Source of the DNA: Plenodomus lindquistii
Lineage: Eukaryota; Ascomycota; Dothideomycetes; Pleosporales; Leptosphaeriaceae
Direction: 5' to 3'
NCBI GenBank assembly: GCA_025504975.1
Contig: JANUWI010000013.1
Span: 806,001 to 870,000, forward strand
Length of the DNA: 64,000 nt
Notes under the pieces: model-generated
Told to the model about the DNA's origin: nothing
Database searches by the model: none
The model's input: the letters and a program-made list of their open reading frames with translations, nothing else
Shown: piece after piece, positions 39,907 to 51,997 of the stretch
How positions within the stretch are numbered: the stretch's first letter is position 1
Layout of the letters: each line of letters opens with the position of its first letter
Position numbers and translations under genes: made by a program

Positions 39907-41586
39907 TTATCTCTTCTCGCCGGCAGCCTCCTCGAGCTTCAACGGCGTCTTCTCATCTTTTTGTCCAAGTTGTCTAGAGCTCTCAGCTTCGCTACCAACC
40001 GGTGTTCGGCCGATTCTCGTGAGCCAGCTCTCGGCACTCTGCACGGTGCCGTCCACGACCGTGGTGATCTGGCTCATCATATCGAGGCCTTCTTTTGCGA
40101 AAGCGAGCATGCGATTCGCACCTCTAACTTCTTCGCCTCCTTCGCTGTCGGCGAAAGCGCTGCGGCCGGCGAGTTGCCAGCGTTGGGGTACGGAAAGAAG
40201 CTGTGTGCGCACGACGCGGCTTGCGTTTTCGGGGAGTGCGCCGCCTGTGTAGCGAGACACGGATGCTACGACTGATTGGAGGGTTTTCCAGATATCGGAA
40301 CTGAGGGCTTTGATACGATGAGCAATTCTGCGGACCTGGTCGTCTTTGTGCGTGTCAACGAGGCCGAGGCCTGCCATGTTGCCGCTGAGTTGGGATTTCT
40401 CATCCTGGGCGGATTGGGCGTCCGAGGCATGTTGGTTGCGCAGGGCGGTTTCGTATTCTTCGAGGACGAGTTTCAGGGCGCGCATGACCGAGTCAATGTG
40501 TGTTGTTGCACTCCTGAGTAGGCCTAGACAGAGCTTCAAGGAGCGCAGAGACGTCTCGGACAAAGCAACACCGAGACCTGACGTTGTCATGATGAGCTGG
40601 GTGGACCATGCTACGCGGCGGTCTTGTGGAGTGTTTGTGGATTGCTCTGGGGCTTTGCTCGTAGGCGACACGACGGCCTCTTCGTATGTGGGGGAGCGCT
40701 GCTCGTCGTACGCAGGCAGCGACTCGGCGCAGGACGAGTGCGAACCACCTCGTGTGCGTGAGGCGGCTGCGAGGGCATCGTCGACGTCCATGGCGTCACC
40801 GGCTGGGCTGGCGACTCGCTGTCGCTTGCTCGGCGCGCCGTGTGCGTCGCCCTGCTCGAGGTCGCTGGGACGGCGGTGGCCTTCGCCAAGGTAGCGGCGG
40901 AGGTTCCTTTCCATGCCTGTTCTTCGGCCCACCGACGAGACGGTGTTGACCATTGGCGAGGCGATGTTGCGCTCGAGGAGGTTTGCGCCGTACTGGACGA
41001 AGCGTGGGGTGTAGCCCTTGGTGGTGTGGTAGGCCGAGATGGAGCCATTGATGCCGTGGCCGAGCCAGGGGTGGTTTGATGTAATGAGGGAGAGCAGAGG
41101 CTCGGGCTCGGTCGTGGGGGCGCGGGCAAAGTCTGGCGGTTTTGGTGAGCGGGCGGCGGATGGGAAGCAGCAGCACTCTCTCTTACCTGGGTTGCCCAGT
41201 CCGCTCAGGGCCTCTGCTGCCAGGCGAACATCGGGGTCGTCCATGCTGACGCTCGTCTCGCGCCTGGGCCCGTCGTCGTGGGTGCATGCACTGCGCACGC
41301 TGGCCGTGTCCATGGGGCTGCCCAGGTGCGCCCATTGCTGCGGCGAGCGAGGACTGCTGAGCTCGACCGAGTTGCGCGGGCTGTGGCGCGCCTGGGTCGA
41401 GGGCAGGGCCAGCGACTTGATGCCCGGCAGACGGCCATTGCTGTCCAGCTGGGGCGGCAGCGTCAGTGGCAGCGGCAGGTGGGCGGGCACCGACGGCAGG
41501 TGGAATGAGTCGGGTTCATGTTGGGCGTAGGCGGGCGGCGGGGCGCGTTGCTGTTGCTGGTGCTGGTGCTGGTGCTGCTGTTCCAT
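39907..41586 (-). CDS. Opi1-family transcription regulator (CCG-8-like)
   Basis: Two exons on the minus strand, 41586-41188 (donor after base 41187) and 41132-39907, with a 54-nt intron 41133-41186; spliced length 541 residues. The intron has gtaag, a ctcac branch-like site and ccag, but its length is a multiple of three without a stop, so unspliced RNA would add 18 residues. The N-terminus has a Gln/His run and Pro-rich disorder. The Opi1 domain is seen from about residue 160: HPWLGHGINGSISAYHTTKG, LLERNIASPMVNTVSSVGRR, a basic nuclear signal SKRQRV, and RRVAWSTQLIMTTSGLGVAL leading into LGLLRSATTHIDSVMRALK. In yeast Opi1 represses phospholipid genes; the Neurospora homologue is clock-controlled ccg-8, linked to sterol and azole response. 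Nuclear role inferred. Confidence 0.85.
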   Translation of the reverse strand: MEQQHQHQHQQQQRAPPPAYAQHEPDSFHLPSVPAHLPLPLTLPPQLDSNGRLPGIKSLALPSTQARHSPRNSVELSSPRSPQQWAHLGSPMDTASVRSACTHDDGPRRETSVSMDDPDVRLAAEALSGLGNPGKRECCCFPSAARSPKPPDFARAPTTEPEPLLSLITSNHPWLGHGINGSISAYHTTKGYTPRFVQYGANLLERNIASPMVNTVSSVGRRTGMERNLRRYLGEGHRRPSDLEQGDAHGAPSKRQRVASPAGDAMDVDDALAAASRTRGGSHSSCAESLPAYDEQRSPTYEEAVVSPTSKAPEQSTNTPQDRRVAWSTQLIMTTSGLGVALSETSLRSLKLCLGLLRSATTHIDSVMRALKLVLEEYETALRNQHASDAQSAQDEKSQLSGNMAGLGLVDTHKDDQVRRIAHRIKALSSDIWKTLQSVVASVSRYTGGALPENASRVVRTQLLSVPQRWQLAGRSAFADSEGGEEVRGANRMLAFAKEGLDMMSQITTVVDGTVQSAESWLTRIGRTPVGSEAESSRQLGQKDEKTPLKLEEAAGEKR

Positions 41587-44500
41587 GGTCGGCGCACGCT
41601 ACCCCACGTTGCATCTATCTGCACCAGCGTGCAGGCCGACTGTCGCAGCGCGCGTCGATGCGATATCGCGTCGCAAGACAATCGCACGACGGGATCCGGG
41701 CGTGGGCGTTGGAGGAGATGGGTAGTGACAAGTCCTCAGCGATAGGCGCCGGTGGGTGGACAAAACCACGGCAATTCACATGTCAAGTCCAGTGTCACAT
41801 GCTTTGCTCTCCTTGGATCCACCTCCAAGGACTAACGGACTAACAGCAGCCACACCACGTCAATGCGAGTCGACGGCGCCCACTGTGAACTCTACAGTAC
41901 ACGTCTTGGTGCTGCGCTTGGACATTGGCTGTCCATTCGCATCATCTTCAACACCACCATACTGACTGTTGCCGCCTTCTGACTGTCTGGAGTGGCGTAA
42001 AACGAGGCAACTGTCGTCATGTCAGAATGCGTCCTAGTGGTGGCTTGCCCATCTTTTGGCCTGGGCCATGCCGCACCAATGCCACCTCGACATGCAAGGA
42101 AGTCACATGACCATGACAGTTCTTTGCATGGTAAGAATGAAAGCTGGACATGCAGTTGCTGTATAAGTGTAGCTCAGTCGATCAAAGTACTCCCTTTTTG
42201 TTTCTGTTCGACGTAGGTGTGTGAACTGGCATTGTATCCTTGAACCTGGGTATCCTCGAGGCTTCGAAAAGGAATGTATATGAGGATAGATGACAAGTTT
42301 GTTGTCGCCCAATTTAACCGAGTTGCTTTATAGACAGATACAAAAAGATCGACTATAGAGGCTAGAGGAGTTGTTTCACTAAGGCTTGGACCACACATCA
42401 CAATAGGAGATCCATTAGGTAGTTCAGGGTGTGCTCGATTTCTACCCCCGATACTGCACTATATCACGAACACTCTTAACCATAGCTTGCGGCAAACAAG
42501 CTTGACTTTGTTCTAGGTAGACCCAAGGATGAGGCCTAGCCTGCCCACTCGCATCCGCGATTGAACTGTTCACGTAAGAAGTTCTCGTTTTATACACAGT
42601 GCACCTATGACCAATAAATCACTGTGTATGCGCACGTTGATTCACCAAAGGCACCATTTTCATGGAAGCCGTTTACACAGAACTGTTTTTTGGATGCGTT
42701 TTAAGGGGTCGGCATGTACAACAATCACCGCCAAGACGTACTTGATGATACTGGAATGAATATGCCATAGACTCGCTGATATCAGCAAAGCAGCGTAGTT
42801 GGAAGTGCAAAAAGGAGGGTGGTTTCATACGTCTATATCAAATAGCAATTAAGAAGGAATGGGCTTGGTGCGCTATTCGATTTACTCTAGTGGCTTAAGC
42901 ATGAGTCGTCTTACCTTCTTATACTTATGCAGACGTCAAAAGGTTGAACGTGTATAGGATAAAAACTATTATGTAGGCATAGCAGATAACTTACCTATGC
43001 TTAGTTTAAGTTTTACGCTGGTCTTGACACAGATATACTGCTGTAGGCTTATGTTTTCTTGACCGTGAGGAATGAACAAACATTGAGCGATTGCAGAGTG
43101 TGTTCCTGAGAGCATGTACATAGAGTCAATATACGCATGGTCACATGCTATTTATCTATTGCATGTTATTCCTTAATTTGAAGGTCGGATGGTAACCATT
43201 CGTATCAAGTATTACAAATAGCAAAGGCTTTCGTTTCTCGCTCCCCCCAGATCTGTCAACACAAACCTTTGTCCCTCAAGATTCCAGTGCGCGTAGTACT
43301 ATGCCACAGCAAGGAGACGAATCTAATCTAGTATAATTTGATACTTCTCTCTTTAGAAGACTGCGAATGGCTTGCTTGCGTTGATGCTCTGTGAACATTA
43401 CGCCCCGACACGGCAAACTATTTCTGACCCCATGCACAACCGAGTCCACAACAGTCAGCTTACCAATGTGCAAATTGTGCTTTGCCCTTGTTGCGATTGA
43501 CCAGCTGACGCTGACATCACCAAGTGTGCCTGTGCCCAACACCGGTCAATCCCTTTCATCAACGATATGTCAGTTCAAGCTCTCTAGCGAGGGCGATCAT
43601 GGCTTCCTTCGCACTTCGGCCTTTCACTGCGTCCAATGCGGAGACGCAACTCGCTCGCACTGATGCGCTGTTGTGATGCGATGTTTGTGCTGAGTAATCA
43701 GCTGGGGAAAGCTTGATTGATCGTCTTCCAATATGCAGTGAGCGTACACACTCGCAACCAATCGCGTATGCAGCTACGAACTGGTATTAGGCCGCGTACA
43801 TATGCATGTTTGCGATGAAAGGGCGCAGTCTTGATTATAAATAGCAAAACACATAACGCGGGTGAGGATGGCAGGATGCTGACAATGTATAGTGGAAGGA
43901 ATCTGGACGTAGGCGAGATGAGTTCACCATGGATAGTATATTGCCACTGCAGAGATGCACAGGAGCCGGTAGCTACCTATGGAACAGGTGAACTCTACGA
44001 CATTTGCGCACAAACGTGCACACTGCGCCCCTATCGTACCAAAGTTGGCCATATATCATAGTACAAGTAGATACCTATAATAACGGGAGCACCTCGGCGT
44101 CCGCGGGGCACGAGCGCCCTTACAGTACCGTACTACGCTGCCGCACAGATCTTGGATGCTGCAAGCCTGCAACGCCAAGTTCGAACAGGGATAAACTAGA
44201 GTAGTGGCGCGCATCGATAGATTTTTTTTCGAGTACATGCGGACGAGGAGCGGTGGAAACACGTAACAGGGAGCACCAAAATAGAGCGAAGATTCTGGTT
44301 GGGTAACTGCCGTCAAACCGTCTCAACGCTTTGAGGAACATGGCAGTCACCAAGTTTGGTTGGAATTGAGATGTGCACGAGTCATGTGCAATTGCTTGTT
44401 TAGCTGCTGACAAACTGCAGATCCCGCTTTTCTGCATCGAGACATGTAGCAAGCAAGGGTTCGTTGCAGGGGCAATACACTTCATGTTGTGGAAAGGAGA

Positions 44501-45030
44501 GACGCTGGTTGCCAACGACAGAGTGTAATTGTTTGCCGCCAAAGTTCGACAGACAAAGGCAGTAACGAAACGCGAATGGCGTGCGGCACATCTCAAGGAG
44601 GAAAGCTGGCCCATGTAGACGCCAAGCCGAGCTTGGTGTGGTCATAACATCATACAGGTGCAGGGCCGAACAAGACAACAACTGGCGCACAAATGAGTCG
44701 ATTCGATTCGATTCGATTCGACCGAGTAGCGAGGACTTGGCCTTGCAGCTTCCATGGCGGCATCTCAAAGACCCACCCAAATCTTATCTCCAAAGGCGAG
44801 CTAAACGTCCCGTCATCTGCAACCGGATTCCTCTTTGCTTCCGACTTTGTTGAGCCGTTGCGACACTTTGCGCCCTTTTCAACCCCTTCCTCTTGCATCT
44901 TCTAAACCAGTCGTTCCTTATTTCTGCCTCGATTCGCTATCGGCCCCAGAAAGCACTGTCTCTCTTGTGACAAGACAAGGCTTGCACCCGCCAACGGTTC
45001 ATCAGAGTGCGCCCACCGCCGCGCGCTACC
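41587..45030. other. Long intergenic region upstream of the ABC transporter
   Basis: About 3.4 kb between divergent genes. Bases 42570-43260 are AT-rich with many stops and could be an old repeat. The rest holds only short frames without recognisable content. The transporter promoter must lie at the right end; C/T-rich sequence precedes its ATG. Confidence 0.4.
44701..44720 (+). repeat. Pentanucleotide microsatellite (ATTCG)4
   Basis: Four exact copies of ATTCG, with a fifth imperfect copy (agtcg) immediately upstream, 310 bases before the transporter ATG. Confidence 0.8.
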
Positions 45031-48000
45031 ATGGACAGCCCAAAAGTGCCGCACACCAATGTGCCATTGAGCCAAGCCCACGAATATACGCAGGGAACAA
45101 CTTTCGAGCCCATCCACGCCGATGCGCAACACGACAAGGCCAGTACAAGGACTGCCTCCATCTACGACCACGACAGCACCGCGCGCAACTCCGAAAAGTA
45201 CCAGGACGGCTCTGATAGTAATGTCAGGGGTGGGGTCAACGTTTCACGTGCCGAGGCGGATTTCGCAGAGCTCTCCAAGCAACTATCACAGGCTAGCAAC
45301 ATGTCGCGCAAAATGAGCAGAGTCCAGAGTCGAAGGAGCCACAAAGGTCAAGCCGTCACAGATGTTGAAAAGGGCAGCGCCGAAAGCTCGACCGACGACG
45401 AGCAATTCGATCTTGAAAAAGTGCTGCGTGGAGGCAGAGAAGAGGAGGAGGCTGCTGGTATCAAGTCAAAGCGCATCGGTGTAGCGTGGGATGGCCTTAC
45501 CGTCAGCGGTATTGGCGGCGTCAAGAACTATGTCAAGACCTTCCCGGACGCATTCGTCTCTTTCTTCAACGTTTTCGAAACTGCCACAAGCCTGCTTGGG
45601 CTGGGCAAAAAAGGCAAAGAATTTGACATCTTGAAAGATTTCAAAGGTGTCGCAAAGCCTGGTGAGATGGTTCTTGTGCTTGGGCGGCCTGGATCCGGAT
45701 GCACCACTTTCCTCAAAGTCATCGCCAATCAAAGATATGGATACACCAAGGTTGATGGCAAGGTGCTCTATGGGCCGTTCGAATCTGACTTTTTCGAGAA
45801 GAGATACAGAGGAGAGGCTGTATACTGTGAAGAGGATGAGAACCACCACCCCACTCTAACTGTCGGCCAGACGCTCGACTTCGCCCTGGAAACCAAGGTT
45901 CCTGGCAAGCGGCCTGCTGGACTTTCAAGACAAGACTTCAAGGCGAGGGTGGTGGACTTGATGCTGAAGATGTTCAACATTGAGCACACAAGGAACACCA
46001 TCGTCGGTAATCCCTTCGTCCGAGGTGTGAGTGGTGGAGAAAGGAAGCGTGTCTCCATCGCAGAGACTATGATTACTGGTGCCTCTTTGATGTCCTGGGA
46101 CAACTCCACCCGTGGACTGGATGCTTCTACTGCTGTCGACTATGCGCGTTCCCTTAGGGTTCTTACCAACATTTACAAGACGACAACCTTCGTGTCCCTA
46201 TACCAGGCCTCGGAAAATATTTACAAGGTCTTCGACAAGGTCTTGGTCATTGACAGCGGACGACAGGTCTACTATGGTCCAGCTGACGAGGCTCGTCAGT
46301 ACTTTGAGGGCCTTGGCTTCCTCGAGAAGCCCCGTCAGACCACTCCCGACTATCTGACTGGATGTACTGATCCTTTTGAGCGCGAGTTTAGGCCTGGCAT
46401 GACCGAGAAAGATGTTCCATCAACTCCTGAGGCGCTAGCTGAGGCCTTTAATAATTCGCCCTCTGCTGCAAGACTTAGCGAAGAGATGGCGACATACCAC
46501 GCTCAAATGGACCAAGAGAAGCATGTCTATGACGACTTCCAGCAGGCCGTCAAGGAGAGCAAGCGTCACGCTCCCCAGAAGTCTGTCTACGCCATTCCGT
46601 TCTACCTTCAAGTCTGGGCTCTCGCTAAGCGCCAATTCCTGCTCAAGTGGCAGGATAAATTCTCCCTCGTCGTCTCCTGGTTTACATCTCTCTCCATCGC
46701 CATCATCGTTGGAACTGTCTGGCTTGATCTCCCTGATACGTCCGCTGGTGCCTTTACTCGTGGTGGTGTACTCTTCATTGCTCTCTTGTTCAACGCTTTC
46801 CAGGCTTTCTCCGAATTGGCTTCTACCATGTTAGGTCGACCCATCATCAACAAGCATCGAGCATTTACCTTCCATCGGCCATCCGCTCTGTGGATCGCCC
46901 AGATTGGTGTAGATTTACTCTTTGCCGCGTCTCAGATTTTGGTCTTCTCCATCATCGTCTACTTCATGACTAATCTCGTGCGAGACGCTGGGGCGTTTTT
47001 CACCTTCTTCCTTGTCATCACGACTGGTTATCTGGCAATGACACTGTTCTTCCGAACAGTTGGTTGTCTTTGTCCCGATTTTGATGTCGCTATTCGATTG
47101 GCTGCTACAATCATCACACTTTTCGTACTGACGTCTGGTTACCTCATCCAGTGGGATAGCGAGCAAGTGTGGCTACGATGGATCTTCTACATCAACGCAC
47201 TGGGCCTTGGCTTCTCGGCTCTGATGATGAACGAATTTAGCCGTTTGGATCTCACGTGTGAAGGTGCCTCAGTTGTGCCTTCCGGCCCTGGCTACAATGA
47301 CATCAACTCGCAAGTCTGTACTCTGCCGGGCAGCAGGGCTGGATCGTCTATCGTGTCTGGAACCGAATACATCCGGACCTCGTTCCAATGGGATACCGGT
47401 GACCTTTGGATGCACTTCGGTATCATGGTCGCTTTGATCATCGGCTTCTTGCTTGCCAACGCCTTCCTGGGAGAATTTGTCAAGTGGGGTGCTGGCGGGC
47501 GTACTGTCACATTCTTCGTCAAGGAAAACAAGGAACTCAAGGAGTTGAACGCCAAGCTGCGCGAGAAGCGTGAACGCCGCAATCGCAAGGAACAAGGTGC
47601 TGACGACAGCTCCGACTTGAACATCGAATCCAAGGCCGTTCTGACCTGGGAGGATCTGACTTATGATGTGCCTGTCCCATCTGGAAACCTTCGTCTTCTG
47701 AACAACATCTATGGCTACGTCAAACCTGGTCAGTTGACTGCGCTCATGGGCGCATCTGGTGCTGGAAAGACGACACTTCTTGACGTGCTGGCCAACCGCA
47801 AGAATATTGGTGTCATTGGTGGTGACAGGCTGGTGGATGGCAAGGTAGCTGGTGTTGCGTTTCAGCGCGGAACTGCCTACGCTGAGCAGCTTGATGTCCA
47901 CGAACCTGCTACAACCGTACGTGAAGCCCTTCGCTTCTCCGCTGACCTGAGACAACCATACGAGACTCCTCAGGCTGAGAAGTACGCATACGTCGAGGAG

Positions 48001-49581
48001 GTTCTTGCCCTGCTTGAGATGGAAGACATTGCCGATGCCATTATTGGTGATCCAGAGAGTGGTCTTGCTGTCGAACAGCGTAAAAGAGTCACCATCGGAG
48101 TTGAGCTGGCGTCTAAGCCTGAACTTCTTCTCTTCTTGGATGAGCCTACTTCTGGCCTTGACTCGCAAAGCGCCTTCAACATTGTTCGTTTTCTCCGCAA
48201 GCTGGCTGCTGCAGGCCAAGCTATCCTCTGCACGATCCATCAGCCCAACTCCGCACTCTTCGAGAACTTCGATCGTCTCTTGCTTCTGCAACGCGGTGGT
48301 CAGTGTGTCTACTTTGGTGATATAGGCAAGGATGCTCACGTTCTACTCGACTACTTCCACCGTAACGGGGCTGACTGCCCACCTGATGCTAATCCAGCTG
48401 AATGGATGTTGGATGCTGTTGGTGCTGGATCCGCACCCCGTATTGGCGACCGCGACTGGGCTGACGTCTGGCGCGATTCGCCGGAATTCGCTGAGGTTAA
48501 GCGCCACATTGTCGAAGTCAAGGCCCAACGCGCCGCTGAAGTCGGCAACGCCGAGGCAGTCGACCAGAAGGAATACGCTACCCCGATGTCCTACCAGATC
48601 AAGCAGGTGGTGAAGAGGCAGAACTTGTCTTTCTGGAGAACCCCCAACTATGGGTTCACACGTCTCTTCAACCACGTCATCATCGCCCTGCTTACTGGTC
48701 TTATGTACCTTCAACTCGACGACTCTCGTTCGTCGCTGCAGTACCGCGTCTTCATCATCTTCCAGGTTACCGTCCTTCCAGCACTTATTCTGGCCCAAGT
48801 CGAGCCCAAGTACGCTGTTCAGCGAATGATCAGCTTCAGGGAGCAAATGTACGTAATCTCTGACGGTCTTACCACTCAAACGTTAAACTAACACATTTCT
48901 AGGTCCAAGGCATACAAGACCTTTCCCTTCGCTCTGTCCATGGTCCTCGCCGAAATGCCATACAGTCTCCTCTGCGCCGTCTTCTTCTTCCTCCCACTCT
49001 ACTATATCCCCGGTCTCAATTCCGATAGCTCGCGCGCCGGCTACCAATTCTTCATTGTACTCATCACCGAAGTCTTCTCCGTCACACTTGCGCAAGCCAT
49101 CGCCGCCTTGACGCCCACACCATTCATCGCCTCCTACGTCAATCCTTTCATCATCATCATTTTCGCGCTGTTCTGCGGTGTCACCATCCCCAAACCCCAG
49201 ATCCCCAAGTTCTGGCGTGTCTGGCTGTACGAGCTCAACCCGTTCACGCGTCTGATCGGTGGCATGGTTGTGACCGAACTTCACAATCAGGCTGTCACAT
49301 GCACGTCTGGTGAATACAACACTTTCAATGCGCCACAGGGTCAGAACTGCGGTGACTACATGAGCGACTTCTTCTCCAGCGGTGCGCCGGGCTACCTTCT
49401 CAATAACGCAACTGATGTTTGCAACTATTGTGCGTACAAGGTTGGTGATGAGTTCTACACCCCTCTTGGCTACGAGTTCGGTAACAGGTGGAGAGATTTG
49501 GGTATCTTTGCTGCATTCATTGCCAGCAACCTGGTCATTCTGTTCGCCGCGGCTAGGTACCTCAACTTCAACCGTCGTTGA
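45031..49581 (+). CDS. PDR-type (full-size ABCG) multidrug ABC transporter
   Basis: Two exons, 45031-48848 and 48903-49581, with a 54-nt intron whose junction restores FREQMSKAYKTFP; 1498 residues from the ATG at 45031. Topology is (NBD-TMD)x2. NBD1 has the fungal degenerate Walker A GRPGSGCTT near residue 219 (Cys in place of Lys), an intact signature VSGGERKRVSIAE near 333 and Walker B MSWDNSTRGLD with Asn. NBD2 has the canonical Walker A GASGAGKTTLLD near 907, a degenerate signature VEQRKRVTIGVE near 1013 and Walker B LLLFLDEPTSGLD. Each NBD is followed by six membrane spans, and a large Cys-containing outer loop precedes the last span. This is the asymmetric pattern of PDR pumps that export fungicides and plant toxins at the plasma membrane. 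Substrate unknown. Confidence 0.93.
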
Positions 49582-50329
49582 TCCGTTCAACGGTTTCTCT
49601 AGTAAATCTTTTCTGCAAAATTTATACCACAGCAGCATGTTTGAGTCATACATTGTAGATTGAACACTGCATTAAGCCAGCGTTTATGTTAGATGCTAGT
49701 AGCTTCGGCTGTGTCTTTTATAGTTAGCATATCATAGATTTATAAATCATAGCAGCTTAATATACGAAGGAGTCCGTATTCATTGTGTCCCCTTCCCATG
49801 TTAATAGCATCAGGTTTAAGCCTATACAGTAGCAGAGAGGCAATAAAAGCACTAAAGTCTAATATAGAATTATCTCTACTACTTGTGAAGAATACAGGTA
49901 CAATCTAAATTACTTTGAGTAGACCGTATAGTGTGATGTGTTAATCACAGTGCTTGTGACTTTGGTGACTCAATCAATACAAGCTCCTTCGTACATGGCA
50001 AGTAGATAGATAGGTCACAGCATGAAATCTCCTAGTCACAGACAACCATCTGCGCGTTTTATAATATCTAGTTCAGCACAGTGAAGTTGAAGTCTTTGAA
50101 AGTCATGATCTGTCGCTTGGAGTGCGTCGACGAATGCTTTGATGTCAATAATGTCTTGACCATGTCTCAGTGCGCTTCATCTTCACGGAAATCTTTGCGT
50201 TGAGTCATTCATACTCACTGCGCAGCCGCACAGCGTTGGTGCTTGTTCAAGTACTTCTCGGATTCGAATCACTTGGTCTTCTTGCTGAACTTGCGTACGC
50301 CTTCGCGCACAATTCTCCGCTGGTGTCTA
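49582..50329. other. Intergenic with a degenerate repeat copy
   Basis: About 750 bases; AT-rich in its first half, which contains the repeat at 49765-49885. No gene seen. Confidence 0.45.
49765..49885. repeat. Degenerate dispersed repeat, copy A
   Basis: Shares ordered anchors with 55066-55210: ATTGTGTC, then AGCCTATACAGTA exactly 37 bases later in both, then CTCTACTA (55 bases further here, 69 in copy B). The intervening sequence is alignable but diverged with many T/A differences. Confidence 0.5.
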
Positions 50330-51793
50330 ATGTTAACAAATATCAGGCCAAAGGTGGATATGGCACCTGCAAGGCAAGCAAAACAAACTATGCACAATAT
50401 TTTGAGTTTTTCGCCGTCGATACCTAAGGATACACAATTGAGGTCGATGGGGAATTCGTTTGTGAGCAAACGGACGACAGCGACAACAGCGACTTCTACG
50501 ATCATGATGGATGCACATGGTTCCATATCCACACAGTCCTTTCGAGATTCTTCTACTGAATACAGCGAAACCTCGGGGATCCTCGGTACGTTGCCTATCC
50601 AGGGCATTGTCCCCAGCGAGCTACCGCTTTCGCACCGATATTCCCCTTCACCTCTTCACCACGCTATCGCTAATCACAGCGCTATTTCCACAGCGACGAA
50701 AATTCCGCTCCCAGCCCCTAACGCGAGTCTCCCAACACCATCAAATTACCCGCGACCCTCGCCGCCCGGCTTCTTGTACCCTGAACCCATCGTCCCACTC
50801 ACCGCATCTGGCACATCACCGCTAGGTACAAACAAGATGCAGGACCATAGAGGCGCATACCATTCCAGAATCCTAGGCAGATCCGATTACGAACTTGAAC
50901 ACCTGCCTCCAGGCCCGAAGATCCACCTCCTGATCTCACTTGCGACCGTAACATTAGCGTCGTGCTGGGTGATGCTGGTGCTGTTGGTGAATTTCCCACC
51001 TGGAACGTGGAAACTGTGGAAAGGATCTGCGAAAGAGCGTAGACCGATTGATAAACCCAGTAGACATGCGCGCTCAGATGGAGGTGGGCGGAGATCGGGT
51101 CGCGGCTGCACCGAAGACGGTATCGAACTCAAATACCGACCTCAAAATCGATTCTCAGGCCATCGGAAAAGCCAATCGTCAACCCAGGATACGACGTGGT
51201 GTGATAGCTCCGCCGAGCACCACCGAAACCTGTCGTCACCATGCACTGTACCGCAATTCAGTACTTGCGCTATGACTTTACCGTGCCAATCTGCACGAGC
51301 AAGCCCGCTGAATCCGTTCCTGGAGCCACCGCTGAGTGGCGTCGATGGAACAAGCGCTCGTACTGTTGAAAACATTGCATCTCGAACGAGTAGTGAATGG
51401 ATTGCTGGCCGCGCCGCGTTCTTCTCCTCTTTCACGCCATCTTCACCGCACATCAATACCAACGCTTCGGCGCGCACCCCTTCTCCAACGTCGTCCGCCC
51501 ATCTGTTCGCATCTTCCTCGTTAGAAGGATACTCCCTCGATCCAAGTGATACCGACATCGACGCCCTAGAAGCTGGTACCGTGCCTCTGACTGGCCATGA
51601 ATGCGAAAAGTCCTCCACTAGATCCAGTGACAGCGGGCAAGGTTCGCTGAAGAATCTAAGATGGTTGGATCAGGGGTTGGAGATGGTGGATGAGGCTGTT
51701 ACGCGGGTCGCAGAGGGAATTGCGAAGTGGACGGAAGATGAAGGGGGGCCGATGTTGTTGCCTCTAGCGAGGGGCAAGGGGAAGGTAGAGTGA
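50330..51793 (+). CDS. Predicted single-pass membrane protein, unknown function
   Basis: The frame is open from 50243 but the first ATG is 50330 (487 residues); another at 50447 (448 residues, MGNSFVSKRTT) is equally plausible. The N-terminal half is Ser/Thr/Pro-rich and looks disordered. One hydrophobic span is clear at about residues 198-220 from the first ATG (HLLISLATVTLASCWVMLVLL), followed by FPPGTWKLW and a strongly basic stretch (KERRPIDKPSRHARS), which would place the C-terminal part in the cytosol by the positive-inside rule. The remaining C-terminus is Ser-rich with acidic patches, ending in an amphipathic segment (LDQGLEMVDEAVTRVAEGI). No known domain. Likely a lineage-specific fungal protein. 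Confidence 0.6.
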   Translation: MLTNIRPKVDMAPARQAKQTMHNILSFSPSIPKDTQLRSMGNSFVSKRTTATTATSTIMMDAHGSISTQSFRDSSTEYSETSGILGTLPIQGIVPSELPLSHRYSPSPLHHAIANHSAISTATKIPLPAPNASLPTPSNYPRPSPPGFLYPEPIVPLTASGTSPLGTNKMQDHRGAYHSRILGRSDYELEHLPPGPKIHLLISLATVTLASCWVMLVLLVNFPPGTWKLWKGSAKERRPIDKPSRHARSDGGGRRSGRGCTEDGIELKYRPQNRFSGHRKSQSSTQDTTWCDSSAEHHRNLSSPCTVPQFSTCAMTLPCQSARASPLNPFLEPPLSGVDGTSARTVENIASRTSSEWIAGRAAFFSSFTPSSPHINTNASARTPSPTSSAHLFASSSLEGYSLDPSDTDIDALEAGTVPLTGHECEKSSTRSSDSGQGSLKNLRWLDQGLEMVDEAVTRVAEGIAKWTEDEGGPMLLPLARGKGKVE

Positions 51794-51997
51794 TGTGGTG
51801 CGGGGACGGTGGGATGGCGAGATGCGCATATACATGTTGTGCTCGAGCCTGGGGGTTGTTCCATGGTGTTCATGTTGTTGGGCGCGGGCAGCATGTGCTG
51901 AGACAGAGTAAGTGAATGCGCGAAAAGAATGTATGGTGAGTTATCGAAGTGAAGTATATATACAAAATGCATCTGGCTCGCTCTGCATATGCAACGC

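Noticed and set aside
44500..45000. Small plus-strand frames before the ABC transporter ATG
   Set aside because: They are out of frame with it, lack conserved content and most likely lie in the promoter or 5' UTR.
45466..45849. Minus-strand frames within the transporter
   Set aside because: Overlap NBD1 coding sequence on the other strand and carry no recognisable features.
47269..48339. 356-codon minus-strand open frame
   Set aside because: Antisense to the second half of the ABC transporter and without domain-like sequence.
50255..50275. tRNA-like B-box (gattcgaatc)
   Set aside because: No matching A-box or cloverleaf arms around it.
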